Of a stretch of DNA of 39,278 bases, positions 16,758 through 25,668 are shown in pieces; position 1 is the stretch's first letter, and the number at the start of each line of letters is the position of its first letter. The position numbers and the translations under genes are program-made. Source of the stretch: Acidobacteriota bacterium (GTDB taxonomy: Bacteria; Acidobacteriota; Terriglobia; Terriglobales; Acidobacteriaceae); assembly GCA_021816455.1 (NCBI GenBank), contig JAKAXU010000001.1, positions 205,518-244,795 on the forward strand. Direction: 5' to 3'. The notes under the pieces were generated by a model. That model worked only from the letters and a program-made list of their open reading frames with translations. It made no database searches and was not told the origin of the DNA.

Positions 16758-18014
16758 ATGACGAGTTCCTTCGAAAGAACCGGCCTGCGATCTCGTCCCG
16801 TGCTGGTCACCTTTCTGCTGCTGCTCGGCCTCAGCCTGCTCAACTACATTGACCGCTATCTGCTGCCCGGCACGCAGCCGCTCGTGCAAAGCGAATTTCA
16901 TCTCTCCGATGAGCGTCTCGGCGCTCTGACCACCGCGCTCTTCGTCACCTACATGCTCACCGCCCCGCTCACCGGCTGGCTCGGCGACCGCTTCCGGCGC
17001 AAGCCGCTCATCGTCGCTGGCGCGACGCTCTGGAGCCTGGCTACGCTCTTCACCTTTACCGTCCACGATTACCGCTCGCTCTACATCCGCCATGCTTTGG
17101 TGGGCGTCGGCGAGGCCACCTTTGGCATCTTCGCGCCTGCCGTGCTCTCGGATTTCTTCCCGGCTCGCGCGCGCAACCGCATCCTCTCGTTCTTTTACCT
17201 CACCATCCCAGTCGGCGCAGCACTTGGATACCTGATCGGCGGCCAACTCGGCGGTCGCTTCGGCTGGCGAACTCCGTTCCTCGTCGGCGCCATTCCCGGC
17301 CTCATGCTGGCGCTGGCCTACGCGCTCTTCGGCGTGGAACCGCAGCGCGGAGCCACCGAACCAACCACCGACACCCGACCGCTGCGCCTCCAGATTCCAG
17401 CCCTGCTCGCCAATCCCGCCTACATGCTGGCCACGCTCGGCATGGCCATGATGGTCTTCACTCTCGGCGGCATCTCGGCGTGGATGCCGACCTTTCTCTA
17501 TCGCTTTGGCGGCATGAGCGTCGCCCAGGCCGGCACTGTGCTGGGAGCCATCACCGTCGTCGACGGCCTGGCAGGAACCTGGTTCGGCGGCTGGCTCGCC
17601 GAACGCTGGCTGCGCACCAATCCCCGCGCGCTTTACCTGCTCTCCGCCTGGAGCGTACTCTCCACGCTGCCGCTGGCCTCACTGGTTTTTTTCGGGCCGA
17701 CGTCCTGGTCGCTCCCGGCGCTGCTGGCGGCTGAGTTCTGCCTCTTCCTGAACACCGGCCCGCTGAATGCCGCCGTCTGTAACGCCGTCGGGGCATCGGT
17801 CCGCTCCAGCGCGCTGGCCTTGAATCTCTTCCTCATTCACATGCTGGGCGACACCTTCTCACCGCAGATCATCGGCGCCATCTCCGACCACGCCAACCTG
17901 CGCATCGGCCTTGCCGCCACACTCCTCACGCTTGTGGTCTCCGCCGCACTGCTCTTCAGAGGGGCGCACTATGCCCCGCCGCTGGACACGCCTACCGTAT
18001 CCTGCAGAAGCTGA
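16758..18014 (+). CDS. Major facilitator superfamily transporter, spinster-like
   Basis: 418 residues with about 12 hydrophobic helices. The first helix and loop, LLGLSLLNYIDRYLLPGTQP, carry the NYIDR motif typical of spinster/Spns-like MFS proteins. The MFS motif A equivalent is GWLGDRFRRKPLI between helices 2 and 3. RHALVGVGEATFGIFAPAVL (helix 4) and WRTPFLVGAIPGLMLAL are also family-like. The substrate is unknown; spinster-like bacterial proteins transport lipids, sugars or aromatic acids. AGGGAA at 16746-16751 lies about 6 nt before the ATG. It follows queF by 150 nt on the same strand and is convergent with recN, whose stop lies 8 nt away. Confidence 0.87.
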   Translation: MTSSFERTGLRSRPVLVTFLLLLGLSLLNYIDRYLLPGTQPLVQSEFHLSDERLGALTTALFVTYMLTAPLTGWLGDRFRRKPLIVAGATLWSLATLFTFTVHDYRSLYIRHALVGVGEATFGIFAPAVLSDFFPARARNRILSFFYLTIPVGAALGYLIGGQLGGRFGWRTPFLVGAIPGLMLALAYALFGVEPQRGATEPTTDTRPLRLQIPALLANPAYMLATLGMAMMVFTLGGISAWMPTFLYRFGGMSVAQAGTVLGAITVVDGLAGTWFGGWLAERWLRTNPRALYLLSAWSVLSTLPLASLVFFGPTSWSLPALLAAEFCLFLNTGPLNAAVCNAVGASVRSSALALNLFLIHMLGDTFSPQIIGAISDHANLRIGLAATLLTLVVSAALLFRGAHYAPPLDTPTVSCRS

Positions 18015-18022
18015 TGCGACTT

Positions 18023-19708
18023 TCACCGGCTGGCGGCGATCATCTGGCTGGCATGGCGCTCGCTGGCCTCGGTCACCACAGCTCCGCTCAGCATGCGAGC
18101 CACCTCCCGCACGCGGCTCGGCTCGTCCAGCAGCTTCACCTGCGTCTTGGTCCGTCCCTGCGACTCCTGTTTTTCGATCAGGAAATGCTGGTCGGCAAAG
18201 GCGGCAATCTGCGGCAGGTGCGTCACGCATAACACCTGCTGGCTGCGGCTCAGCGACTTCAGCTTGCTGCCCACCGCCTCAGCCGCGCGCCCGCCAATGC
18301 CAATGTCAATCTCGTCGAAGACCAGTGTGCGCGGTGCGGCCTGCACCCGTGTCTGGTGCGCTCGCGCGCCGTCCTCCACCGTCACCTTCAGCGCCAGCAT
18401 CACGCGGCTCATCTCGCCGCCGGAAGCGATCTCTTCCAGCGGCTTCAGCGGCTCACCCACATTGGTCGCGATACGGTACTCCACGCTGTCCCAGCCCTGC
18501 GCCGTCCAGTGCGCCGTCTCCGACCGCGGAAAAACCGTCACCTCGAAACGCACCTTCATGGCCAGCTCGTTGATCTGCTTCTCGGCATTTTTCGCCAGCT
18601 TCTGCGCCGCCGACTGTCGTCTGCCGCTCAACGCCTCGGCTACCGCCGCGTACTTCTCGCCCGCGGCTTCCACCTCGGCCTGCAACCCGCGCAAAATGCT
18701 TTCGCGATCCTCTATCTCGGCCAGCCGCGCAGCCACCGATTCGCCAAAGGCGATCACCTCGTCCACCGTCCCGCCATACTTGCGCTTCAGCCGATCAATC
18801 AGCGCCAGCCGGTCTTCGATCTCGGCCAGCCGCTCCGGCGAAGCATGGATCGTCTCGGCATAATCGCGCACTGACTCCGCCACATCGTCCACCATCGCGC
18901 GCGCCGATCCAAGCTGCTCCACCGCGCTGCCAAATCGCGCATCGAAGCGCGCCAGTTCCTCCACGTGGCGCAGCGCAGCACGCAGCGTCGTCTCCGCCGA
19001 ACCGCTGCCTTCGTACAACTGCTCAAAGGCGCTCATCGCCGCCGTATACAGCTTCTCCGCGTTGGCCAGAATGCGTTTCTCGTTTTCCAGCTCAAGATCC
19101 TCCTGTGGTCGCAGACGCGCTTCGGCGATTTCGCGGTTCTGGTAGCTCCACAGGTCGGCCATTCGCAGCCGCTCCTGTTCGCCGCGCTCCATCTCGGCCA
19201 GTTTCTCCGCCGCCATCTTCCACCGTCCGTACGCGCGCGCCGTCTCCTCCACGCTGAGCGCCGCGAAGCGATCCAGCAGCGTCCGCTGCTGCGCCTGGTC
19301 AAAGCTCGACAGCGTCTCGCTCTGCGCATGCACCAGCGCCAGCTCCGGCGCAAGCTGCCGCAGTACGGTCACCGTTGCGGGCTGATTGTTGATGAAAACC
19401 CGGCCCTTGCCGTTCAGCGTCACCTCGCGCCGCAGAATGATCTCCGCGCCGCTGGCATCCAGTCCGTTGGCTTCCAGAATGCTTTCCGCGCCAGGCGTCG
19501 ATTCGAAGACGCAGGAGACCACCGCCTTCTCCGCTCCATGGCGGATCACCTCCGCCGAAGCCTTGCCACCCATCAGCAATGCCAGTGCATCCACCAGAAT
19601 CGACTTGCCCGCGCCCGTCTCGCCGGTCAGCAGGTTCAACCCCGGCCCCAGCAGCACAATCGCGTGGTCGATGACCGCATAGTTCTCGGCGCGCAATTCA
19701 AGCAGCAT
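18023..19708 (-). CDS. recN: DNA repair protein RecN
   Basis: 561 residues from the ATG at 19708. SMC-like ATPase architecture: Walker A GETGAGKS at residues 29-36, two long coiled-coil arms (about 155-390) rich in Glu, Ala and Arg, the signature IASGGEMSRVMLALK, and Walker B TLVFDEIDIGIGG near residues 460-475. RecN gathers broken DNA ends for recombinational repair in the cytosol. The frame is open upstream to 19855, but that extension is Arg- and Pro-rich and out of character, and the standard MLLELRAENYAVIDH start fits. Divergent from the Tol-Pal operon; 19709-19925 should contain both promoters. No LexA box was recognised by eye. Confidence 0.95.
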   Translation of the reverse strand: MLLELRAENYAVIDHAIVLLGPGLNLLTGETGAGKSILVDALALLMGGKASAEVIRHGAEKAVVSCVFESTPGAESILEANGLDASGAEIILRREVTLNGKGRVFINNQPATVTVLRQLAPELALVHAQSETLSSFDQAQQRTLLDRFAALSVEETARAYGRWKMAAEKLAEMERGEQERLRMADLWSYQNREIAEARLRPQEDLELENEKRILANAEKLYTAAMSAFEQLYEGSGSAETTLRAALRHVEELARFDARFGSAVEQLGSARAMVDDVAESVRDYAETIHASPERLAEIEDRLALIDRLKRKYGGTVDEVIAFGESVAARLAEIEDRESILRGLQAEVEAAGEKYAAVAEALSGRRQSAAQKLAKNAEKQINELAMKVRFEVTVFPRSETAHWTAQGWDSVEYRIATNVGEPLKPLEEIASGGEMSRVMLALKVTVEDGARAHQTRVQAAPRTLVFDEIDIGIGGRAAEAVGSKLKSLSRSQQVLCVTHLPQIAAFADQHFLIEKQESQGRTKTQVKLLDEPSRVREVARMLSGAVVTEASERHASQMIAASR

Positions 19709-19925
19709 GCAGACATTATGCGCACACTGCCTGCGCTCCGCGCCACCATTCCGACCCTCACGGTTCGGGATGGGAATCCGCCTTTGCATCCCGGTTCCAC
19801 GCTCCGGACACCGGGGCCGGAACCATTCTGGCAACTTGGAAGCAGATTCCCACATCTGCTACGTTCAAAGACAGAGGTATACGACGATTTTCCCCTCTGT
19901 CCTGATCCTTCTCCTGCAAACGGAC

Positions 19926-20657
19926 GTGGCCACTCCGTCCAACGCCTTTGTCGAAATGCTGTCCAACAGTGGCGCGGTCGCTCTGTCCGTGCTCGTCGTG
20001 CTGGGCCTGGCCAGCATCTACTCCTGGACGCTGATCTTTTCCAAGATAAGCGGATTCAAGAAGGCCACACAGCAGAGCCGTCGCTTCCTGCGCATCTTCC
20101 GCAAAGCGACCCGGCTGCAGGAGATCGCCGCCGCCACCGCCGAATTCCAGCCCAGTCCTCTGGCCATGGTCTTCGACGAGGTCTATGAGACCTATAAGCG
20201 GCAGACAGGTGGCTACGGTCCACCGCGAAACATTGCCCCGCTGGAGCGCGCCGCGCAGACTGCCAGCAGCGAGGCGCTCACGCGCCTGGAGCAGCGGCTC
20301 ACCTGGCTGGCGACAATCGCCTCAATGAGCACCTTTGTCGGACTCTTCGGAACGGTGATGGGCGTGGTAGACGCGTTCCACGGACTGGGCACCGCAGGCT
20401 CAGCGACACTGCGCGCGGTTGCGCCGGGCATCTCCGAAGCGCTCATCACCACCGCTGCGGGCATCTTTGTCGCCGTGCCGGCGGGCATCGCCTATAACCA
20501 GTTTGCGGCGCGACTGCGCGTCTTCGCCTCCGGCATCGACGACTTCGCGCGTGAGCTGCTCAACTCGCTCGAAGAGATTCCGCAGCGTAGCAGCACCACT
20601 GTTCCCGCCGCAGCCGGACGCGTGGCCGACCCGCGCTACCCGGAACGTGAGGCATAG
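19926..20657 (+). CDS. tolQ: TolQ/ExbB/MotA-family proton channel protein
   Basis: 243 residues from a GTG. Three membrane helices: about 12-30 (SGAVALSVLVVLGLASIYSW), 140-160 (IASMSTFVGLFGTVMGVVDA) and 180-200 (ALITTAAGIFVAVPAGIAYN). The GLFGTVMGV and ITTAAGIFVAVPAG segments are TolQ/ExbB signatures. With TolR it forms the proton-driven stator energising the Tol system for outer-membrane constriction. The start is uncertain. The first in-frame ATG (19956) and the GTG at 19926 both lack a ribosome site. The frame is open upstream, and AGAGG at 19873-19877 lies 9 nt before an in-frame ATT at 19887, so a rare start is possible. TolR follows 2 nt after the stop. ExbB by function cannot be excluded, but the operon context favours TolQ. 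Confidence 0.88.
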   Translation: MATPSNAFVEMLSNSGAVALSVLVVLGLASIYSWTLIFSKISGFKKATQQSRRFLRIFRKATRLQEIAAATAEFQPSPLAMVFDEVYETYKRQTGGYGPPRNIAPLERAAQTASSEALTRLEQRLTWLATIASMSTFVGLFGTVMGVVDAFHGLGTAGSATLRAVAPGISEALITTAAGIFVAVPAGIAYNQFAARLRVFASGIDDFARELLNSLEEIPQRSSTTVPAAAGRVADPRYPEREA

Positions 20658-20659
20658 CG

Positions 20660-21091
20660 ATGGCCTTCACAGGAGCTAATGGACGGACGCAAAGCTCGCT
20701 GGCGGAGATCAACATCACGCCGCTGGTGGATGTGGTGCTGGTACTGCTGGTCATCTTCATGATTACGGCTCCAGTGCTTCAATCCGGCATTGAGGTTTCC
20801 GTGCCGAAGACGCGCACCGTTCGCGAGATCACTGTGCCACGTCTGGTCGTCACCGTCACCCGCAACCAGGAGGTTTATCTGGGCGACCAGCCCGTGAATC
20901 TGCAGGACCTGGCCGCGCGTCTGCACCAGCAGAACACGGACCCATCGAAGCAGATCATCTATCTGCGAGCCGACGAGCGAGTGCCCTTCGGCGCATTTGC
21001 AACCGTCATGGATGCGATCAAGCAGGCAGGAATCACGAATATCAGCATCGTGACGCAACCTCTCAACTCCAACGGCACCAGCACTCCATGA
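20660..21091 (+). CDS. tolR: TolR/ExbD-family protein
   Basis: 143 residues. One N-terminal membrane helix with the key acidic residue: AEINITPLVDVVLVLLVIFM, where the Asp in PLVDVV is the proton-carrying residue of TolR/ExbD. A small periplasmic domain follows (VSVPKTRTVREITVPRLVVT...IIYLRADERVPFGAFATVMD). It partners TolQ in the stator and engages peptidoglycan. The ATG lies 2 nt after the tolQ stop, with TGAGG about 8 nt upstream. Its stop overlaps the start of the TonB/TolA-like gene by 4 nt, so coupling is expected. Confidence 0.92.
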   Translation: MAFTGANGRTQSSLAEINITPLVDVVLVLLVIFMITAPVLQSGIEVSVPKTRTVREITVPRLVVTVTRNQEVYLGDQPVNLQDLAARLHQQNTDPSKQIIYLRADERVPFGAFATVMDAIKQAGITNISIVTQPLNSNGTSTP

Positions 21092-21918
21092 GCGCGACTT
21101 TTTACACCAGTCGGACTGCCAACCTTGGCCCGGAGCCGCTCGGTCGGCCCATGCTCGCAGCCTTGCTGGCTCACGGGCTGCTGGCTGGCATTATTGTCGG
21201 CTGGGCGCTGATTCACGGCTGGTGGTCCCACAACAACTGGGGCAGCAATGAGGCCGGCGGAGCGGTTGCCGTGCAGCTTGTCTCGAATGCCCTGCCGCTG
21301 CCCGCCGACCAGAAGCCGAACGAGAATGTGCTGGCCACCGAGACGCCAAGCCAGGCTCCGGCGCCGCCCGCCGCACCGGTCAAGGCGACTCAGAATCAGG
21401 ATGCGATTCCGATCGCCACCAAAGTGACTCCGCCAAAGAAGCTGGCGCAGAAGCAGCAGCAGGCAACCAAACACATTCCGCTGCCATTGCCCCTGCCACA
21501 GCAGCGCTCCAACCCGTATAGCAAGCAGGTTCCGCAGAACCGGGCCGCTTACGGCGAGCAGGCCAGCTCGCAGATGCAGCGCTCGGTGACGGCGACCAGT
21601 GACGGGCCGGTTTCGGTCACCTCCGGTACGCGCGGCTTCAACTATCCGTTTTATGTGGAAAACATCAAGCGACGCATGCTGCAAAGCCTCTATCGCGGCG
21701 AGATCGACCCGCGCACGGCCAAAGGCGCGCAGGCGTATATTATATTTACCATCCAACGCAACGGTGCTCCGTCCGATATCCGGATGGACCGCTCCAGCGG
21801 CAGCCCGACGCTCGACCAGGCATGTCTGCGCGCCGCCCAGCGGGTTGACTCTTTCGGTCCGCTTCCTTCACCGGTCACTGACGGACCGCTTCATGTTTCT
21901 TATTATTGTGAGTATTGA
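21088..21918 (+). CDS. TonB-family energy transducer in the TolA position
   Basis: 276 residues. One membrane helix (about 22-42, MLAALLAHGLLAGIIVGWAL). A long Pro/Ala/Gln/Lys-rich periplasmic linker (about 75-160) follows. The C-terminal TonB-like domain (about 185-276) includes NYPFYVENIKRRMLQSLYRG, AYIIFTIQRNGAPSDIRMDR and SSGSPTLDQACLRAAQ. In this position it should act as TolA, carrying energy from TolQ-TolR across the periplasm to TolB and Pal. The C-terminal fold is of TonB type rather than the helical enterobacterial TolA, as is usual outside Proteobacteria. Its ATG overlaps the tolR stop by 4 nt. The 106-nt gap to tolB contains no gene. Confidence 0.85.
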   Translation: MSATFYTSRTANLGPEPLGRPMLAALLAHGLLAGIIVGWALIHGWWSHNNWGSNEAGGAVAVQLVSNALPLPADQKPNENVLATETPSQAPAPPAAPVKATQNQDAIPIATKVTPPKKLAQKQQQATKHIPLPLPLPQQRSNPYSKQVPQNRAAYGEQASSQMQRSVTATSDGPVSVTSGTRGFNYPFYVENIKRRMLQSLYRGEIDPRTAKGAQAYIIFTIQRNGAPSDIRMDRSSGSPTLDQACLRAAQRVDSFGPLPSPVTDGPLHVSYYCEY

Positions 21919-22024
21919 ACCTGTAGGAATGGCTGTACATTTTGCAATTTTCGCCTGCTCCTGTAAATCGAACAACGAGGTCGACGGCTGATGCCGATCC
22001 GACGAGGAAAAGGGATTGCCCTTC

Positions 22025-23386
22025 ATGATGCAAGTCTTCCGTTCCCTGCGTAACTCTGCTCTTTTCGTCGCCTCCTTTTGCGTGTTGCTCGTTCTGCCCG
22101 CCCATGCGCAGGACTGGGTGCACATTGGCAGCAACATTCCCACCGACACCCAGCGCATCCGTCTGGCGGCCGCGGATATGAAACCCGTGGGAAACGACCC
22201 ACAGACCCCTGTGTTGAAGGCGACCTTCGATACCACGCTCTTTCATGACCTGTCGAACGCCGGCATCTTCGACATGGTCGCAAAGAGTATGGCCCCGCCG
22301 GTGACGCCCGGTTCGCCGCAGGAGATCAACCTGGCGCAATGGTCTGCGGCACCGGCGAGCGCAGCGTTTGTGGCCTATGGCGCGCTGTCGTCGACGGGCG
22401 GAAGGCTTGTCGTTTATGGCTGGCTGCAGGACGACCGCAACGCGGGCAGTCCTCCTATCCTGACCAAACAGTATTCGGGCGATGCGACGGACGATCAGGC
22501 GAGGACTCTGGCACATCAGTTTGCCGACGATATTATTGCTGCACTGGGCGGCGGCGTGCGCGGAATCGCCGAGACCAAGATCTACTTTGTGAGTGCGCGC
22601 GGAGGCAGCAAGCAGATATGGGAGATGGACTACGACGGGGAAAATCAGCATCAGGTGGTGCGCGCAGGCATCCTTTCGCTCTCTCCGCGCATCTCACCGG
22701 ACAGCAGTAGGCTCGCGTTTGCCTCTCTTGGGCGCGAAGGCTGGTCTATCCGTATGTACTCGTTCGATCTCGGGCGTCTTGTCGCGTTTCCACCTGGAAC
22801 AGTTGGAGGCAGCAATTTGTCGCCGGCCTGGTCCAGCGACGGCAACCATATCGCCTTCTCTTCCTCGCGCTCGGGCGACCCGGATATCTGGACCTGCGAC
22901 ACCAACGGCGGCAACCTGAAGAAACTGACCGCATTCCGCGGGCCGGACGTCTCGCCGGTATGGAATCCGCGCACCAACGCGCAGATTGCCTGGGTGAGCG
23001 GGCGGACAGGACTTCCCCAGATTTACATTATGGACACCGACGGCGGCAACGTAGAGCGGATGACCGACGGCGGTTATGCGATCTCTCCTTCGTGGTCACC
23101 GAACGGGCAGTTCCTGGCCTTCAGTTGGAACCGGAAGTATGGTCCGGGCGCGCCAGGCGGACAGGATATCTACGTCATGGACATCGCCTCTCTGCGGTGG
23201 CTGCAACTGACGCACGACTCGGGCAGCAATGACTTTCCAAGCTGGTCGCCGGATGGCAGACACCTGGTTTTTGAGCGATCCAGCAACGGCCACACGTCGA
23301 TCTGGACGATGCTGGCCGACGGGACTCAACAGCAACAACTGACTCAAACCGGCAAAGACTTTATGCCGAACTGGAGCTGGAAATGA
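22025..23386 (+). CDS. tolB: Tol-Pal system beta-propeller protein TolB
   Basis: 453 residues. The signal peptide (FVASFCVLLVLPAHA) is cleaved before QDWVHIG. The N-terminal D1 domain (about 30-170) includes FHDLSNAGIFDMV. A six-bladed WD40-like propeller with PD40 repeats follows, such as LSPRISPDSSRLAFASLGRE, LSPAWSSDGNHIAFSSSRSG and DFPSWSPDGRHLVFERSSNG. TolB sits in the periplasm and binds Pal and TolA. GAGGAAAAGGGA at 22004-22015 precedes the ATG at 22025 by about 9 nt; a TTG at 22016 and an ATG at 22028 are alternatives. Blades are well preserved and nothing is missing. Confidence 0.94.
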   Translation: MMQVFRSLRNSALFVASFCVLLVLPAHAQDWVHIGSNIPTDTQRIRLAAADMKPVGNDPQTPVLKATFDTTLFHDLSNAGIFDMVAKSMAPPVTPGSPQEINLAQWSAAPASAAFVAYGALSSTGGRLVVYGWLQDDRNAGSPPILTKQYSGDATDDQARTLAHQFADDIIAALGGGVRGIAETKIYFVSARGGSKQIWEMDYDGENQHQVVRAGILSLSPRISPDSSRLAFASLGREGWSIRMYSFDLGRLVAFPPGTVGGSNLSPAWSSDGNHIAFSSSRSGDPDIWTCDTNGGNLKKLTAFRGPDVSPVWNPRTNAQIAWVSGRTGLPQIYIMDTDGGNVERMTDGGYAISPSWSPNGQFLAFSWNRKYGPGAPGGQDIYVMDIASLRWLQLTHDSGSNDFPSWSPDGRHLVFERSSNGHTSIWTMLADGTQQQQLTQTGKDFMPNWSWK

Positions 23387-23457
23387 ACCTGCATCGAAAC
23401 CTGCAGTGGCCGGAAAAGCAAGAACAATCCCAAACCGATCCAAGAAGGAGTACGACC

Positions 23458-24213
23458 TTGATTTCTCGCAAGACATTGACATTATCCCTGGTTTTGATTG
23501 CGTCCTTCGCAGTGGTGGCCGGATGCAAGAAGAAACCCGTGCCGCAGACGGCAACCGCGCCGGCGGCAACGACCCCTGCACCAACGGCGCAATTGACGGC
23601 GACGCCGGAAACGATCACGGCCGGCGACCAGGTGGTACTTTCCTGGAAGACGATGGACGCCGACTCAGTCTCGATCGACGGAATCGGATCGGTGCCGAGC
23701 AGCGGCGTGAAGACGGTAACGCCGACGACCACGACGACCTATCATCTGACAGCGCGCGGCGATGGTGGTTCGACGGACGCAACGGCGACAGTGACGGTAA
23801 ACCCGGCGCAGGCTGCGGTGGCCGTGCCGGAGAATAACCAGCCAATGACGGCCGAGCAGATGTTCAAGGCCAATGTGCAGGACATCTTCTTTGACTACGA
23901 CAGCTATGACGTGCGTACAGGCGACGAAGCTGTGCTCTCCAAGGCGGCGGCGTTTCTGGCGGCGCATCCGGAGATCAAGGTGCTGATTGGCGGCTACTGC
24001 GACGAGCGCGGGTCAAACGAATACAACCTTGCGCTGGGCGAAAACCGCGCCAATGCGGCGAAGAAGCTGCTGGTTCAGGACGGCGTATCGCCGAATCGGC
24101 TGCGCGTGGTCAGCTATGGCAAGGAGCGTCCTTTCTGCACCGAATCGACGGAATCCTGCTGGCAGCAGAACCGCCGCGCGGGATTCTCGATCGACGGCAC
24201 GACAGGCAACTGA
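23458..24213 (+). CDS. pal: Peptidoglycan-associated lipoprotein Pal with an added Ig-like domain
   Basis: 251 residues from a TTG start at 23458. AAGGAG at 23445-23450 lies 7 nt upstream, and the resulting N-terminus MISRKTLTLSLVLIASFAVV ends in a lipobox AGC with the lipidated Cys23. An ATG at 23383 overlapping the tolB stop would instead put a long hydrophilic stretch before the signal. After the Cys come an Ala/Pro/Thr linker and an Ig-like domain (about residues 45-120, AQLTATPETITAGDQVVLSW...TTTYHLTARGDGGS). The OmpA domain follows (about 140-250) with IFFDYDSYDVR, GYCDERGSNEYNLALGENRA and NRRAGFSI. It tethers the outer membrane to peptidoglycan. The Ig-like insert is absent from E. coli Pal. 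Confidence 0.93.
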   Translation: MISRKTLTLSLVLIASFAVVAGCKKKPVPQTATAPAATTPAPTAQLTATPETITAGDQVVLSWKTMDADSVSIDGIGSVPSSGVKTVTPTTTTTYHLTARGDGGSTDATATVTVNPAQAAVAVPENNQPMTAEQMFKANVQDIFFDYDSYDVRTGDEAVLSKAAAFLAAHPEIKVLIGGYCDERGSNEYNLALGENRANAAKKLLVQDGVSPNRLRVVSYGKERPFCTESTESCWQQNRRAGFSIDGTTGN

Positions 24214-24321
24214 CGAAAAAGTAAATCTATACTGGAAGCAGTGAGACAGGCGGCGATGCACGGGGAAAAACCCACGTATCGCCGCCGGATTCTTGCAAAT
24301 ACAAAGATTGTGAGAACGTCC

Positions 24322-25353
24322 ATGGCGCGCACATCTCGGCTCCGCATGGCAATCGTCGGCACACTGCTGATGACTTTGCCCGCAGTTCCCGCTCATGCAG
24401 CATCGAAGGAAATCATTCAGATCCAGACGCAGGTGCAGCAGCTTGTGGAGATGGTGCAGCGGCTGCAATCGACGGTGGATTCGCACTTTGGCCAGATGGA
24501 AAACCTGGTGCAGCAAAGCACGGCAAACGTGGCGCAGATGAGCACGGCGCTGAACGCGATGCAGCAGAAGCTGAATGCGCAGACCGACGCGACGAACGGC
24601 AAGATGGACACGGTCTCCGGCCAGGTGCAGACGATGAACGACTCGATCGACGAGTTGAAGACGCGCCTGGGCAAGCTGGAGACACAGTTGCAGACGCTAC
24701 AGTCGGAGATGCAGACAGTGCAGGCACAGACCGCTCCGCAGCAGCCAGCGGCGTTGCCCGGAATGCCACCAGGAACCGGCGACAGCGGCCAGCCTGGCGC
24801 GGCGGCGGTGCCGGGGACAAGCGGGGATGCGGCGAACGGAGCAACCCCGACAAATCCGCCAAGCAATGCAGCGGGACCGGCCACGGCAGCAGGACCAGCA
24901 GCAGGGCCAGCAGCGGGACTGGCAGCAGGACCGCCGGCAGCGGCAGCTACCTCGCAGGCTCCGCCGCTGCGCGACACCTATCTGGGCGGGCTGCGCGACT
25001 TCAACGCGGCGCACTACGAAGCGGCGCAGTCAGAGTTTGGAGACGTGGCACGCTACTATCCGAACGACAACCTGGCGGGTAACGCGGAGTACTACCTTGG
25101 CGAAATCGCCTTTCGCCAGCACGATTACAAAGCGACGATCAAGTACGACAACGCGGTGCTGTCCAACTTCAGCGGCAACGTGAAGGCTCCGGCGGCTCAG
25201 CTTCGAAAAGGGCAGGCGCTGATTATGATGGGGGAACGCGAAGCGGGAATCCGCGAGTATCGTGCGCTGATTCATCGCTATCCGCAGTCGCCGGAATCTG
25301 TACAGGCGCGCAGCCGGTTGAATGGCATGGGCGTGCGCATCAATCCTCGCTAA
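24322..25353 (+). CDS. Tol-Pal coordinator CpoB/YbgF-like protein
   Basis: 343 residues from the ATG at 24322. The signal peptide ends at PAHAAS. A long coiled coil follows (about 22-135, Gln/Met/Leu heptads such as QVQQLVEMVQRLQSTVDSH), then a Gly/Ala/Pro linker encoded by a degenerate tandem repeat. The C-terminal TPR domain (about 215-340) includes DTYLGGLRDFNAAHYEAAQ, NAEYYLGEIAFRQHDYKA and LRKGQALIMMGEREAGIREY. CpoB links Tol-driven constriction with septal peptidoglycan synthesis in E. coli. Last gene of the operon. The frame is open back to a GTG at 24241; the shorter start gives a normal signal peptide, though the ribosome site (TGAGA) is weak. Confidence 0.88.
   Translation: MARTSRLRMAIVGTLLMTLPAVPAHAASKEIIQIQTQVQQLVEMVQRLQSTVDSHFGQMENLVQQSTANVAQMSTALNAMQQKLNAQTDATNGKMDTVSGQVQTMNDSIDELKTRLGKLETQLQTLQSEMQTVQAQTAPQQPAALPGMPPGTGDSGQPGAAAVPGTSGDAANGATPTNPPSNAAGPATAAGPAAGPAAGLAAGPPAAAATSQAPPLRDTYLGGLRDFNAAHYEAAQSEFGDVARYYPNDNLAGNAEYYLGEIAFRQHDYKATIKYDNAVLSNFSGNVKAPAAQLRKGQALIMMGEREAGIREYRALIHRYPQSPESVQARSRLNGMGVRINPR
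24868..24945 (+). repeat. Degenerate 12-nt tandem repeat in cpoB linker
   Basis: About six imperfect copies of a GCAGCAGGACCA-like unit encode Ala-Ala-Gly-Pro repeats between the coiled coil and the TPR domain. Such units can vary in copy number by slippage without shifting the frame. Confidence 0.6.
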
Positions 25354-25668
25354 TCAGATAACAGGCCTCGCGAAGCAGGCAGCGGAAAAATCGAACCAGA
25401 ACGGAAGCAGTGGTAACGCATGATGTGCGTGCCGCCGCTTCTGTTTTGCAGTCCAGAAAGGCATCGGAGCGGCGGGGATGTGCGATTCATCCATGCGCCA
25501 AATGCCAAGGGTGCTCGGCGTCGGCCCTATGCCATACGCGGAGTTGATTGAGGCGCAATAGGCGGGATTATCTTTCCGGCCTTGCCCGTGTCTCTATGCC
25601 CTTCGCAGGCTCTGGGGGAGATTGCATCAACTTCGAAAGCAGTGCGTCGAATTGGTCTTTATCTACTC
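25354..25668. other. Non-coding stretch downstream of cpoB
   Basis: No gene is convincing here. An inverted repeat CCGCCGCT (25432-25439) with AGCGGCGG (25468-25475) could fold into a stem with a 28-nt loop. GC falls along the stretch from cpoB into the toxin-antitoxin patch. A short frame ending MPYAELIEAQ at about 25560 is too short to support. Confidence 0.4.

Noticed and set aside
18965..20188. 407-codon open frame spanning recN antisense and tolQ
   Set aside because: Antisense shadow of recN running into an out-of-frame part of tolQ.
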